37,520 bases of DNA from an archaeon. Its GTDB lineage: Archaea; Thermoproteota; Nitrososphaeria; Nitrososphaerales; Gagatemarchaeaceae. The notes beneath the pieces are model-generated. The model worked only from the letters and a program-made list of their open reading frames with translations, was not told where the DNA came from and made no database searches. The position numbers were made by a program, and so were the translations under genes. Position 1 is the first letter of the stretch. Every line of letters starts with the position of its first letter. Of the stretch, positions 28,681 through 36,805 are shown piece by piece. The stretch lies in the NCBI GenBank assembly GCA_021848045.1, contig JAJZNC010000048.1, forward strand, positions 1 through 37,520. Reading direction: 5' to 3'.

Positions 28681-31600
28681 AGCCCTCCTGGGCGTTTTCG
28701 CTCCTTGCGCCCCGCTCAGAACGCTCGCTCCGGTGGGACGGCTCTGGCGGTCGCCCTAGTACTCCTCTCCCCCGCGTTCCTCGTCATCCCCTCGGCAGGC
28801 GCCGCGTCCGCGCCCACGCAGGGCAGCCCGCCCTCTCTCCCTCAGGTGCCTCCGCCCCAGGGGACCCCGAGCGCCTTCTCCTCCTTCAGGCCGGCGGGGC
28901 CCGCGGGCGCCTCGATGCCTGTCCTGCTCTCCGTGGCGATCCCCCTGAGGAACCTCCCGCTTCTGAGCTCCCTGGTGAAGGAGTCCTCTGACCCGCACTC
29001 CGCAGGGTATCGCCACTTTTTGACCTACGCCCAGGCCGGCCAGGAGTTCCTCCCCACGCCGGCCCAGTTCCAGTCGGTGGAAGGCTGGCTCACCTCCAGG
29101 GGCTTCACCATCGAGTCGTCTTCGCTCGACTCGATGATAGTCGCCAGCGGGACCGCCGGGCTGGTGGACCGCTACCTCGGCCAGAGCGTACAGCTCTTCA
29201 CCAACGGAACCTACTCGTACTACGAGGCCACCGGGGCATCCGAGCTGCCAGGGGCGTACTCCTTCGTCTCCAACGCCACCGGCCTGATGATGCGCCCCGA
29301 CTACGCCATCCTGAAGGGAGCCTCGCCTGGCTACACGCCTTCGAGCAACGTGACCTTCACAGAGGGCGGACAGGCGACGACGCTCCTCCGGGGGGTATAC
29401 AACTCGACGGGGCTGCTCGCGAGGGGCGACAACGGCACGGGGTACACTATAGGGCTCCTCGACTTTTACGGCTACTCACTCATCGGGCAGGAGCTCGCCC
29501 TCTACGACAGCACCTACGGGATCCCCGCCCCCCCGAGCTTCACGGTCACCCCGATAGGGCCGTACAACCCGAACCTCGGCACGCCCACCGGATGGGACGG
29601 GGAGATCGACCTCGACGTCCAGGTCTCGCACGCTATGGCGCCCGGCGCCAACATCGTCCTCTACGCGGCAAACGGCGCGCTCCCCCTCTCGGCGGCGATC
29701 GCCGCGGTGGTCCAGGACGACAAGGCGAACGTCGTCTCCCAGAGCTTCGGCCTCCCGGAGTGGGAGTACTACGAGGCGGGGCCGACGTCCTACCTCTTCA
29801 ACTCGGTATTCGTCGACGACTACTACATGCTCGGCTCCGCCATGGGGATTACCTTCCTCGCCTCGTCGGGCGACGGCGGGGGGAGCGGGTTCAGCGCAGG
29901 GCCGCTCGGGGGTGCGGAGTACCCGAGCACCTCTCCCTACGTCACGGCCCTCGGGGGGGCGAGCACCTACATCTCCACCATGGCCAACGGCTCGACGAGC
30001 GTCGAGCAGACCGCCTGGTCCAACACGGGGTACGCGCCCTACTTCGCCAATGAGGGCGGCGGGGGAGGAGGCGTGAGCGTCCTCGAGCCCGCCCCCTGGT
30101 GGCAGTCGTCGCTCAAGGTTCCAGCCTCCTTCCCCGGTGGGAGGATGGTGCCTGACCTCTCCCTCGACGCGAGCGGGAACCCGGCGACCTTCGTGATCTA
30201 CCACGGCTCTCCGACCCCGATAGGAGGCACCAGCGAGGCGAGCCCGCTCTTCGCGGGGCTCCTCACCCTGGTGATGGGCGCCAAGTCGGGCAGCCTCGGG
30301 CTCATCAACCCGACCCTCTACGCGCTGGCGGGGAACGCCAGCACCTACGCCGAGGCCTTCAACCCGGTCACCTTCGGGTACACGATCCCCTGGGTGGCGA
30401 AGCAGGGGTACAACCTCGCGACCGGGTGGGGGACCCCAAATGTCGGCGAGATCGCCGGCCTCTACGGCAGGGCGGGCCCCCCCTCTTCGCTCGGGGTCGA
30501 GGTTGGGGTCTCGAACGCCGGGGCGCTCAACTTCACCGACTTCACCCCGGGCCAGACGATCGACGTGGCCGCCAGCATCGCGGCGCCAGGCGGCGGGCCT
30601 GTCACCGCCGGGCATTTCACGGCCAGCCTCGAGACGCTAGGAGGGACGACACCCCCCGTCCAGCTTGCGTTGAACTCCACCTGCGGCACGGGGACACCGA
30701 GCGGCGACTGCTGGACGGGCTCCATACCCGTGGGCAACGAATCGGGCATCGCGGACGTCCTTGTGTCGGGCTCGGGCGGCGGGGCCTCCGGAGAAGGGTT
30801 CGCGACCACCTTCGTCGGCTACCTGGCGAACTTCATCCAGCCGGTCGGCCCATACCCGTGGACTTTCCTCCCGGGCCTACAGACCTCGGTGTCCATCAGC
30901 GACCTCTTCGGGAGGGTCCCCGCCCTCAAGGACGCGGCGGTGGAGTTCCAGAGCTACTCGATACTCTCCAACGGATACCAGCTAGAGCAGGAGGACCTTC
31001 TCAACTACTCGTCCGCGACGGGCGACTACGGGGCGACGATAACGGCGAACCTCACCAGCGGCCCGACTGCCTTGGTCGCGCAAGGGCCTGTGGCGGGCTA
31101 CCTGCCGTTCGTCAGCGGGATAAGCCTGCTCGGGACGACGGTATATCCTCAGCTGGTGGCTGAGCCCGGATCGGTCGCCCCGGGACAGTCGATCACGATC
31201 GTGGCCTCGGTGACCGCCCCCGAGAACATCTATCTTACCACGTCGCTCGCCACCGGGAGCGTCCTCGGGACCACCATAGCCGAGGGCGCGAACGTGACCG
31301 CCAGCCTCGTCTCCCCGTCGGGAGCCGTGGTCGCCACAGCCAGCCTGCCCGAGCAGACGTGCACCCAGGCGGTCAGGGTCTGCGGCGCGAGCCTGACCCT
31401 CATCAACGGGGCGCTGCCGGTCCCGTCGAACGCCACCTCGGGGCTCTACACGGTCCTTCTCAGCGCCTCCTACAACGACGAGACCACCGGGTTCCTCTAC
31501 ACGGGGAGCTACTTCGGGCAGGTCTACGTCGCGTCGGGCGCCTCCTCGCCCGTGGTGACGGTGGGGCCGTCGACCCTCTTCGAGGGACAGACCGCTACGA

Positions 31601-32799
31601 TCCGAGCCAACATCACCTACCCGAGCGGAGGCGAGGTGACCAACGGCGTCTACACCGCGTTCGTATATCCTTCGTCTGCGCAGGGGGACTACTCGTCGCT
31701 GATGCACTCCGGCTACGAGGCGTTCGCCTTGATCCCCCTGCAGTACAACGCAACCCTGGGGCTCTGGGCGGGCAGCGTCACGATGCCCTCGCCGTACAAC
31801 TCCTCCTCGGCCTCGACCAACGCAAACGCAGAGTACTACGGCGGTCCGTACGACGCCTACGTCTCGGGGCTCTCCTACGACGGGGTCCCGACCTCCTCGG
31901 ACCTCTCGGCCCAGCAGGCGTTCTACGTCCAGCCATACGTCTGGACCGCCGACACCACGATCACGGACCCTCAACAGACCTCCCGCCTCGCGCTCTCCAA
32001 CGTGACGATAGACGCCGGCTCCGCCCCCGTCGACCTCTCGGACGACTACTTCGTCGGGAACGACACGGTCAGCGGCTCCGACGTGACGATATCCTCGTCC
32101 ACCGTGACGGGCTCCCTCCTGCTGGAGGGCGGCCAGGCGACGCTCAGCGGCGTCTCGGGAGGTGCGGTGGTGGCGAACGGGGAGTACGTCTCGCTCGAGC
32201 ACAGCGCCCTGTCGTCCCTCGAGCTGGGGCCGGGTGCGACCGCCTCCATCGACGCGGCCTCGTCCTCCCTCAGCATCACCCCCGCCCTGCCTGCGGTGAC
32301 GGTCTCGTCCCCTCTGTCCAACGCCTCGTACACGGGGACCTTCGACGCGAAGGTGCTCGTCACGGGGAGCGGGGTGACCGAGGTCTCGGTGCTCCTCGAC
32401 GGGCAGCGCCTCCCGTCGCTGGTCGGGTCCAACCTCACCGGACGGGCGATCTCCATCCCCATCAACACGTCCTCCATGCCCGACGGGACCCACGTGCTGA
32501 CGGTCACCGCGCTCCAGGCTGACCTGCTCTCGTCGACGGCCAGCGTATCGTTCGTGACGGGCAACCACCTCGCCGCGGTCGACAGCGGCCTGGCCAACGC
32601 CACCTCGAGGCTGGCCAGCGCCGACCTCACGATCGCATCCCTGAGCCAGAGCCTGAAGACCGCGGACGGGAGCGTCTCGAGCCTCCAGAACACCGTCAGC
32701 GGGATGGCCTACCTAGTCTACTTCGCGGCCGCTGTAGCCGTCGTCGCGGTGGTCCTGGCGGCCTTCGCCCTGCGAGGAAGGGCACCGTGGAAGTACTGA
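28678..32799 (+). CDS. Membrane-anchored sedolisin (S53 serine-carboxyl peptidase) with long beta-rich stalk
   Basis: 1373-aa secreted protease, numbered from ATG 28678; in-frame TTG 28705 is a plausible leaderless alternative. Order: signal peptide (hydrophobic about residues 22-42); kumamolisin-type activation prodomain (about 80-215, with SAGYRHFLTYAQAGQEF); S53 catalytic domain (about 235-600) with E309 and D313 in GEIDLDVQ, oxyanion aspartate D399 in SSGDGGG, nucleophile S519 in GGTSEASP, and the calcium-site end NLATGWGTPN. About 570 residues of Ig-like beta domains follow. Then come beta-helix-like repeats (about 1135-1195), another Ig-like domain, a helical stalk, one membrane helix (about 1345-1365) and a short basic tail. 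All catalytic residues are intact. The family acts at acidic pH; this one would be tethered to the outer face of the membrane. Confidence 0.93.
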   Translation: MSPPGRFRSLRPAQNARSGGTALAVALVLLSPAFLVIPSAGAASAPTQGSPPSLPQVPPPQGTPSAFSSFRPAGPAGASMPVLLSVAIPLRNLPLLSSLVKESSDPHSAGYRHFLTYAQAGQEFLPTPAQFQSVEGWLTSRGFTIESSSLDSMIVASGTAGLVDRYLGQSVQLFTNGTYSYYEATGASELPGAYSFVSNATGLMMRPDYAILKGASPGYTPSSNVTFTEGGQATTLLRGVYNSTGLLARGDNGTGYTIGLLDFYGYSLIGQELALYDSTYGIPAPPSFTVTPIGPYNPNLGTPTGWDGEIDLDVQVSHAMAPGANIVLYAANGALPLSAAIAAVVQDDKANVVSQSFGLPEWEYYEAGPTSYLFNSVFVDDYYMLGSAMGITFLASSGDGGGSGFSAGPLGGAEYPSTSPYVTALGGASTYISTMANGSTSVEQTAWSNTGYAPYFANEGGGGGGVSVLEPAPWWQSSLKVPASFPGGRMVPDLSLDASGNPATFVIYHGSPTPIGGTSEASPLFAGLLTLVMGAKSGSLGLINPTLYALAGNASTYAEAFNPVTFGYTIPWVAKQGYNLATGWGTPNVGEIAGLYGRAGPPSSLGVEVGVSNAGALNFTDFTPGQTIDVAASIAAPGGGPVTAGHFTASLETLGGTTPPVQLALNSTCGTGTPSGDCWTGSIPVGNESGIADVLVSGSGGGASGEGFATTFVGYLANFIQPVGPYPWTFLPGLQTSVSISDLFGRVPALKDAAVEFQSYSILSNGYQLEQEDLLNYSSATGDYGATITANLTSGPTALVAQGPVAGYLPFVSGISLLGTTVYPQLVAEPGSVAPGQSITIVASVTAPENIYLTTSLATGSVLGTTIAEGANVTASLVSPSGAVVATASLPEQTCTQAVRVCGASLTLINGALPVPSNATSGLYTVLLSASYNDETTGFLYTGSYFGQVYVASGASSPVVTVGPSTLFEGQTATIRANITYPSGGEVTNGVYTAFVYPSSAQGDYSSLMHSGYEAFALIPLQYNATLGLWAGSVTMPSPYNSSSASTNANAEYYGGPYDAYVSGLSYDGVPTSSDLSAQQAFYVQPYVWTADTTITDPQQTSRLALSNVTIDAGSAPVDLSDDYFVGNDTVSGSDVTISSSTVTGSLLLEGGQATLSGVSGGAVVANGEYVSLEHSALSSLELGPGATASIDAASSSLSITPALPAVTVSSPLSNASYTGTFDAKVLVTGSGVTEVSVLLDGQRLPSLVGSNLTGRAISIPINTSSMPDGTHVLTVTALQADLLSSTASVSFVTGNHLAAVDSGLANATSRLASADLTIASLSQSLKTADGSVSSLQNTVSGMAYLVYFAAAVAVVAVVLAAFALRGRAPWKY

Positions 32800-32810
32800 G
32801 CCTCGCCTAG

Positions 32811-33677
32811 TCAGGCGGGGCGCGGCGCAGCCGCGCCTGCGTCGACGCCCATCGCCGATATGGCCTCTGCAAGCGCCTTTGTGGCGGCCTCCCTCTCCGA
32901 CGCGAGCTGGAGAGAGGCCTGCATGGCAGACTCAAGCTCGGCCAGCCTCGCCCTGGCCGCCTCGAGCTTCCTCTGTGCCTCGAGCAGGGCTGGGTCTCCT
33001 TCTCCGGCGGCGCGCGCCCTCTGGCTGCGCTCTATCTCCTCGTCCAGGCTCCGCAGCTCGGCCTCGAGCCCCGCCAGCTTTGCCTCCGCCTCCTCCGTGG
33101 ACGGGGCAGATCTCAGGACGCGCGAGAAGAGGCCGCGAGACTGGTTGGACTTTCTCAGCTCCACCAGCCTCTCCCTCCCCTCCTCGAGCTCGCCTTCCTT
33201 CGCTGCCCTCTGCTCCTTGAGGGAAGAGAGGCGCTCCGCCGACCTGCTCCGGGCGTCCTCCACCGCCGCGGCGGACTCGCTCTCCTCGATCGCGAGGCTC
33301 TCCATCTCGGACTCGATCTCCCCCGTCTTTGGTACGGCGAGCGATCCGACCACCCTCTCCCTGGTCTCGAGGAACTCTGTCGTCACCCTCCCGTCCCCCA
33401 GCTTCTCCTGGAAGTCGTCCAGCAGCGAGTTGAGGCTCTTTATCCAGTGCTCGAGGTCGTAGCCGCCCGGCTCGGTGGAGAGGACCTGGCGGCCTAGCCT
33501 CTCCAGGGTGAGCAGCGTCCTCGCCCTTACCTCTCCCAGGTCGACGGGCCCTTCGGGCTGCTCGTGGAGCCTCTTGTGGTTGTGAAAATCCTGCTTCTTG
33601 CGCTTGAGCTTCTTCTCCCTGTTAGAGAAGCTCTTGGACCCTGAGCGGGTCCTACCTGACTGGCTTCCGAAGCTCAT
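32811..33677 (-). CDS. Coiled-coil protein with basic N-terminus
   Basis: 288 aa, predicted almost wholly helical. Residues 1-38 are strongly basic and Ser/Lys/Arg-rich (SGSKSFSNREKKLKRKKQDF). Residues 39-110 form a helical globular segment (TLERLGRQV, LEHWIKSLNSLLDDFQEKLG). Residues 120-275 are long Glu/Ala/Leu/Arg coiled coil (EEAEAKLAGLEAELRSLDEEIERSQ). There is no membrane helix or signal peptide, so it is cytoplasmic and may bind DNA or a membrane surface through the basic end. Family not recognised. The start is ATG at 33677, with GGGAGG and a TATA-like GTTTAAAC (33709-33716) upstream. It converges on the sedolisin gene with 11 bases between stops. Confidence 0.78.
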   Translation of the reverse strand: MSFGSQSGRTRSGSKSFSNREKKLKRKKQDFHNHKRLHEQPEGPVDLGEVRARTLLTLERLGRQVLSTEPGGYDLEHWIKSLNSLLDDFQEKLGDGRVTTEFLETRERVVGSLAVPKTGEIESEMESLAIEESESAAAVEDARSRSAERLSSLKEQRAAKEGELEEGRERLVELRKSNQSRGLFSRVLRSAPSTEEAEAKLAGLEAELRSLDEEIERSQRARAAGEGDPALLEAQRKLEAARARLAELESAMQASLQLASEREAATKALAEAISAMGVDAGAAAPRPA

Positions 33678-33708
33678 GGCATCGACATCCTCCCACCCCT
33701 GTGACGTC

Positions 33709-33716
33709 GTTTAAAC
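33709..33716 (-). promoter_or_regulatory. TATA-like palindrome before the coiled-coil gene
   Basis: GTTTAAAC, self-complementary, is centred about 35 bases before the ATG at 33677 on the minus strand. Confidence 0.4.
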
Positions 33717-33730
33717 ATGAGGCAGGAGGG

Positions 33731-34198
33731 CTATGGGTCCGCCTGCCTGGCTATCTCGGCCGCGATGGCACCCGCGACCCTCGCCATCTGGCCTTCGTCG
33801 AGCTTTATCCTCGTGAACCTCCCTTTGTCCTCGAGCTTGCTCGGGATCACGTGGACGTGGAGGTGGGGGACGGCCTGGTTCGCCGCCTCACCGTTGTTCT
33901 GCATTATGCGGAAGCCGTCAGCGTTCGTCGCGGCAACCACCCCCATCGAGACCTTGGACGCGACCCTGAACACCTCTGCGATCTCCCGCTCGTCCATGTC
34001 CCACAGCGTCTCCCCGTGCCGCTTGGGACAGACAAGGGTGTGCCCCTCGGAGAAGGGGTTGATGTCCAGGAAGGCGACGTGCTTTGCGTCCTCGTAGACC
34101 TTGTGGGACGGGAGCCTCCCCGCGACTATCTTGCAGAAGACGCAGTCCTCTTCGGAGACGCTGGCCGAGTTGTAGATCCGCTTCGGCGGGGACCTCAA
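33731..34198 (-). CDS. HIT-family nucleotide hydrolase/transferase
   Basis: 155 aa from TTG 34198. The histidine-triad motif PHLHVHVIP carries H112, H114 and H116. Upstream are CVFCKIVAGRLPSHKVYED (zinc-type cysteines C19 and C22), VAFLDINPFSEGHTLVCPKRH and FRIMQNNGEAANQAV, all typical of the Hint/Fhit-like HIT branch, which hydrolyses nucleoside phosphoramidates or dinucleoside polyphosphates. An ATG at 34222 would add eight residues but lies on top of the TATA box (34223-34232). TTG 34198 sits about 30 bases downstream of it and is preferred. Divergent from a small membrane-protein gene. Confidence 0.92.
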   Translation of the reverse strand: MRSPPKRIYNSASVSEEDCVFCKIVAGRLPSHKVYEDAKHVAFLDINPFSEGHTLVCPKRHGETLWDMDEREIAEVFRVASKVSMGVVAATNADGFRIMQNNGEAANQAVPHLHVHVIPSKLEDKGRFTRIKLDEGQMARVAGAIAAEIARQADP

Positions 34199-34222
34199 GG
34201 GCTGCCTGGGCGCCCCGGTCAT

Positions 34223-34232
34223 TTTTCTAAAC
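34223..34232 (-). promoter_or_regulatory. TATA box for HIT gene
   Basis: GTTTAGAAAA on the minus strand is centred about 30 bases before TTG 34198. Confidence 0.5.
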
Positions 34233-34257
34233 CTTTCTCCGTCCCGCGGCGGAACGG

Positions 34258-34263
34258 ATATAA
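34258..34263 (+). promoter_or_regulatory. TATA box for the 34290 small membrane gene
   Basis: ATATAA is centred 30 bases before the ATG at 34290. It is about 30 bases from the divergent HIT TATA box. Confidence 0.55.
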
Positions 34264-34289
34264 CACGACGGCCCGCCGAGCGACAGCAG

Positions 34290-34490
34290 ATGTCTTCGTC
34301 CCCGACCCAGCCATCGCAGGACCGGACGGGGGTCAAGAGGATGCTCGTGATATTCGCGATCCTCGCGGTCGCGGGCGTGCTGATGTTCCTGGTCTCAGCC
34401 GTCCTGGGGCTGGCCATCCTCGTGGTCGCGGAGGTCTTCTTCGCGATCGCCTACAGGCGGTTCAGCAGGCTCTCAAAGCCTCCGGGCTGA
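34290..34490 (+). CDS. Small membrane protein, 66 aa, unknown function
   Basis: A polar N-terminus (SSSPTQPSQDRTGVKR) precedes one or two tightly packed hydrophobic helices (about residues 18-38 and 39-55, with AVLGLAILVVAEVFFAIAY) and a basic tail RRFSRLSKPPG. The start is ATG at 34290, with a TATA box 30 bases upstream, so the message is leaderless. It converges on the gene ending at 34501. No family recognised. Confidence 0.62.
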   Translation: MSSSPTQPSQDRTGVKRMLVIFAILAVAGVLMFLVSAVLGLAILVVAEVFFAIAYRRFSRLSKPPG

Positions 34491-34500
34491 GGCGCGAGGA

Positions 34501-34971
34501 TCAGGGCGCGAGCTCGACGGAGCCGAGCCAGGTCGCGGTCTGCGAGAGGCTGTCCGTGACCTTGATGGTGTAGGTGCAGACCCAGCCCACCTGCTGTCCG
34601 GCCGGGGAGAGCGGGATTGTGCCCGTCCCCTTGGACGAAATGTACGTGAACTGGATGTAGGTGTACGTCGTCGACTCGCCTTGGGTCGAGTTGGGGCCGA
34701 CGCACAGGCGCGAGCCGGAGACCCCGGATACCTGGGTCGAGAAGGCCACGTTGAAGTACGCCGTCACGGTCGTCTCGTTCTGCGTGACCTTCACCAGGCC
34801 GCCCTCGTGGAGCGGCACCCCCTGGGATGACGTCCCCCAGTATACCTTGGTGATTACCGGGGTAGACTGCGCGCTCTGGTCGGGAGAGACGCTCGACAAG
34901 AAGAGGACCACGATGACGAGTGCCGCGAACTGGACGACGACCAGCCCGCCCTCGCCCGCCTCGAGCTTCAT
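34501..34971 (-). CDS. Membrane-anchored extracytoplasmic beta-rich protein, unknown
   Basis: 156 aa. A short cytoplasmic N-terminus (KLEAGEGG), one hydrophobic helix (about residues 9-28, LVVVQFAALVIVVLFLSSV), then a beta-strand-rich outside domain of about 120 residues with many Thr/Ser/Tyr and two cysteines (RLCVGP and GWVCTYTIKV) that could form a disulfide. No catalytic motif seen. The start is ATG at 34971, with a TATA box (34995-35003) about 28 bases upstream. It resembles other secreted proteins of the window in layout but not in sequence. Confidence 0.65.
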   Translation of the reverse strand: MKLEAGEGGLVVVQFAALVIVVLFLSSVSPDQSAQSTPVITKVYWGTSSQGVPLHEGGLVKVTQNETTVTAYFNVAFSTQVSGVSGSRLCVGPNSTQGESTTYTYIQFTYISSKGTGTIPLSPAGQQVGWVCTYTIKVTDSLSQTATWLGSVELAP

Positions 34972-34994
34972 CCAATGGTCCCTCCGTCCCGCGG

Positions 34995-35003
34995 CATATA
35001 CGC
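34995..35003 (-). promoter_or_regulatory. TATA box for the 34971 gene
   Basis: GCGTATATG on the minus strand is centred about 28 bases before the ATG at 34971. Confidence 0.5.
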
Positions 35004-35017
35004 TTGACTCGCGCTCC

Positions 35018-36112
35018 TCACCGCGACGCTTCGCGGATGGCCGCCACCACCCTCGAGTTGACCGCCCGGGTCCCGATGGTGAGGCGGAGGCAGTCGCCCA
35101 CGCGGCTCGACTCTGAGTACGCTCTGAGGACGAGGCCCTTCCTCATCAGCGCGCGCTGAAGCGCCTTGGCCTTCGATGCCCCGCCCTCGACCCTGAACAG
35201 GACGAAGTTCGTGACGCTGGGGAACGGGCTGACCGAGCCCGCGGCGCTGAGCGCTTCGAAGACCCTCGACCTCTCTCTAGAGATCCTCTCGACGTTGCGG
35301 CGCATCTCGCCGAGGTTGCGAAGGGCGGCCTGGGCAAGGAAGAGCGAGGGCACGGTAAGGCTGTTGGGCGGCCTGGCCAGGTTGAGCTGCTCGACGGTCT
35401 CCTTCCCTGCGATGAGGTATCCCACCCTCACCCCGGCCATGGAGAAGGCCTTGGAGAACGTCCTGCAGACCACGACGTTGTCGTACTTCTCGGTGAGCTC
35501 CGCGGAGGTCGCCCCTCCGAACTCGTGGTACGCCTCGTCCACGACCAGGGTCGCCTTCGTCTCCGCCGCGATCTTCTCCACCTCGGAGAGCGGCGTGGCG
35601 TTCCCCGTAGGGCTGTTGGGGTTGCAGAGGAATACGAGCCTGGTCTTCTGGCCCACCTCGTGGAGCACCTTGTCCGCGCTTATGGCAAAGTCCTCGGGGT
35701 CCCTCCAGACCCGCTTGACCCTCGCCCCCATCAGCTCGGACGCGACCGCGAACATGGAGTACGTCGGGGAGGGGACCACGACCTCGTCCCCGTTGTCGAG
35801 GAGGACCTTGACCGTGATGTCGAGCCCCTCGTCGGCCCCGTTGGTGACCACGAACCTCTCGACCCCGAGCCGGCAGTACCTCGAGAGGCCTTCCCTCAGC
35901 TCGAGGTAGGTCGTGTCTGGGTACTGGTTGACCTCGAGCCGCTGGGCTCCCTTCGCCAGGGCCCTCAGCTCCGGGAGCGGAGGATACGGGGATGTGTTGG
36001 TGTCGAGCCTCACGATCTGTTCCGGGCGCAGCCCGACCTCGGCAGCGATGTCCCTGCTCGGGGTCTCCCAGCCGTAGGCGTCGAAGCCCTCGAGCGTCCT
36101 CCGGATCCTCAA
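35018..36112 (-). CDS. hisC: Histidinol-phosphate aminotransferase-like PLP enzyme
   Basis: Class I/II fold type I aminotransferase, 364 aa from TTG 36112, the usual HisC length. Visible: substrate-side LDTNTSPYPPLPEL near residue 36, QYPDTTYLELREGL near 63, TNGADEGLD near 90, FLCNPNSPTGN with the asparagine at 164, VVDEAYHEFGG with D192, and the Schiff-base lysine K221 in RTFSKAFSMAGVRVGY, with a C-terminal RLTIGT arginine. Probable step: histidinol phosphate to imidazole acetol phosphate; aromatic aminotransfer is an alternative. No other his gene is in the window. The start was chosen from the TATA box at 36139-36146; GTG 36136 lies too close to that box. Confidence 0.88.
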   Translation of the reverse strand: MRIRRTLEGFDAYGWETPSRDIAAEVGLRPEQIVRLDTNTSPYPPLPELRALAKGAQRLEVNQYPDTTYLELREGLSRYCRLGVERFVVTNGADEGLDITVKVLLDNGDEVVVPSPTYSMFAVASELMGARVKRVWRDPEDFAISADKVLHEVGQKTRLVFLCNPNSPTGNATPLSEVEKIAAETKATLVVDEAYHEFGGATSAELTEKYDNVVVCRTFSKAFSMAGVRVGYLIAGKETVEQLNLARPPNSLTVPSLFLAQAALRNLGEMRRNVERISRERSRVFEALSAAGSVSPFPSVTNFVLFRVEGGASKAKALQRALMRKGLVLRAYSESSRVGDCLRLTIGTRAVNSRVVAAIREASR

Positions 36113-36138
36113 TCCGAGGGCTGCCCGAGTCCACACGG

Positions 36139-36146
36139 GATTAAAG
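36139..36146 (-). promoter_or_regulatory. TATA box for hisC
   Basis: CTTTAATC on the minus strand is centred about 31 bases before TTG 36112. Confidence 0.5.
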
Positions 36147-36156
36147 GGTTCTCGGG

Positions 36157-36687
36157 CTAGTAGCGGTTGTAGAACCTCGCCATGAGGTTGCGGTTCCAGA
36201 GGCGGGCTGCGATCGCCCCGGCGACCGCGCCGCTCAGGACCCCGAAGACCAGGATCGTGACGTCGGTGACCGGGTCGTGCGGGACCGCCGTGAAGGAGCT
36301 GGGGAACGCGACCACGCTCACGTAGAACGCCCCCACGCCGACCACCCCTGTGCTGATCATCATGCACGCGACGAGCCTGCTCGTCCTCGCCCTGCCGTCC
36401 TGGACCACGCGCAGCTGCGACGCCAGGACGTCGACCAACACCCCGAATAGGGTAGCGAAGGCGAGGTCGACCGGGAAGAATGCGAGCTTGACCACCGTGA
36501 TCAGCGCGCCGCTGACGAAGCCGACGTAGCTGGCCCCCCCTCTCCCCACGACCAGGTAGCTGAGCGCGAGGAGGAGCGACTGGACGACTATCAGGAAGTC
36601 AGAGGTCGGGGCAGGTATGAAGCCGTTGGTGACGAGGATCAGCACGCCGAAGATCGCGCCGAGCGCTATCCTCCTGGAGTTGACCAA
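36157..36687 (-). CDS. ECF-type S-component-like integral membrane protein
   Basis: 176 aa with five to six hydrophobic helices. The start RRIALGAIFGVLILVTNGFIPAPTSDFLIVVQSLLLALSYL, together with GRGGASYVGFVSGALITVVKLAFFP and LFGVLVDVLAS, has the length and helix pattern of substrate-binding (S) subunits of energy-coupling-factor vitamin transporters. Substrate unknown, and no EcfA/EcfT partner is adjacent. The start is TTG 36687, 28 bases after a TATA box at 36711-36718. A 16-bp palindrome (36722-36737) abuts that box and the divergent gene encodes a TetR regulator, so TetR control is likely. Confidence 0.7.
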   Translation of the reverse strand: MVNSRRIALGAIFGVLILVTNGFIPAPTSDFLIVVQSLLLALSYLVVGRGGASYVGFVSGALITVVKLAFFPVDLAFATLFGVLVDVLASQLRVVQDGRARTSRLVACMMISTGVVGVGAFYVSVVAFPSSFTAVPHDPVTDVTILVFGVLSGAVAGAIAARLWNRNLMARFYNRY

Positions 36688-36710
36688 ACGCCACCGCGGG
36701 CTAGGGACAC

Positions 36711-36718
36711 GATTTAAG
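36711..36718 (-). promoter_or_regulatory. TATA box for the ECF-like membrane gene
   Basis: CTTAAATC on the minus strand is centred about 28 bases before TTG 36687. Confidence 0.55.
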
Positions 36719-36721
36719 CGT

Positions 36722-36737
36722 TAACGAACGCTCGTTA
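36722..36737. promoter_or_regulatory. Candidate TetR operator palindrome
   Basis: TAACGA-ACGC-TCGTTA: perfect six-base arms around a four-base centre. It occupies the position immediately upstream of the minus-strand TATA box, where TFB contacts its recognition element. A related half-site pair CGTT-AAT-AACG surrounds the tetR TATA box at 36774-36784. Confidence 0.55.
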
Positions 36738-36774
36738 GGGTCTCCGCCCTCTCCTGCGCGCCCCTTGCACAACC

Positions 36775-36783
36775 GTTAATAAC
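36775..36783 (+). promoter_or_regulatory. TATA box for tetR
   Basis: GTTAATAAC is centred about 27 bases before the ATG at 36806 and is itself flanked by CGTT/AACG arms. Confidence 0.55.
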
Positions 36784-36805
36784 GTTCGGGCGGCCCAACC
36801 GCCGC

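Noticed and set aside
30982-32568. 528-codon minus-strand frame inside the sedolisin gene
   Set aside because: It is an antisense shadow rich in Arg/Gly/Val, without start signals or recognisable motifs.
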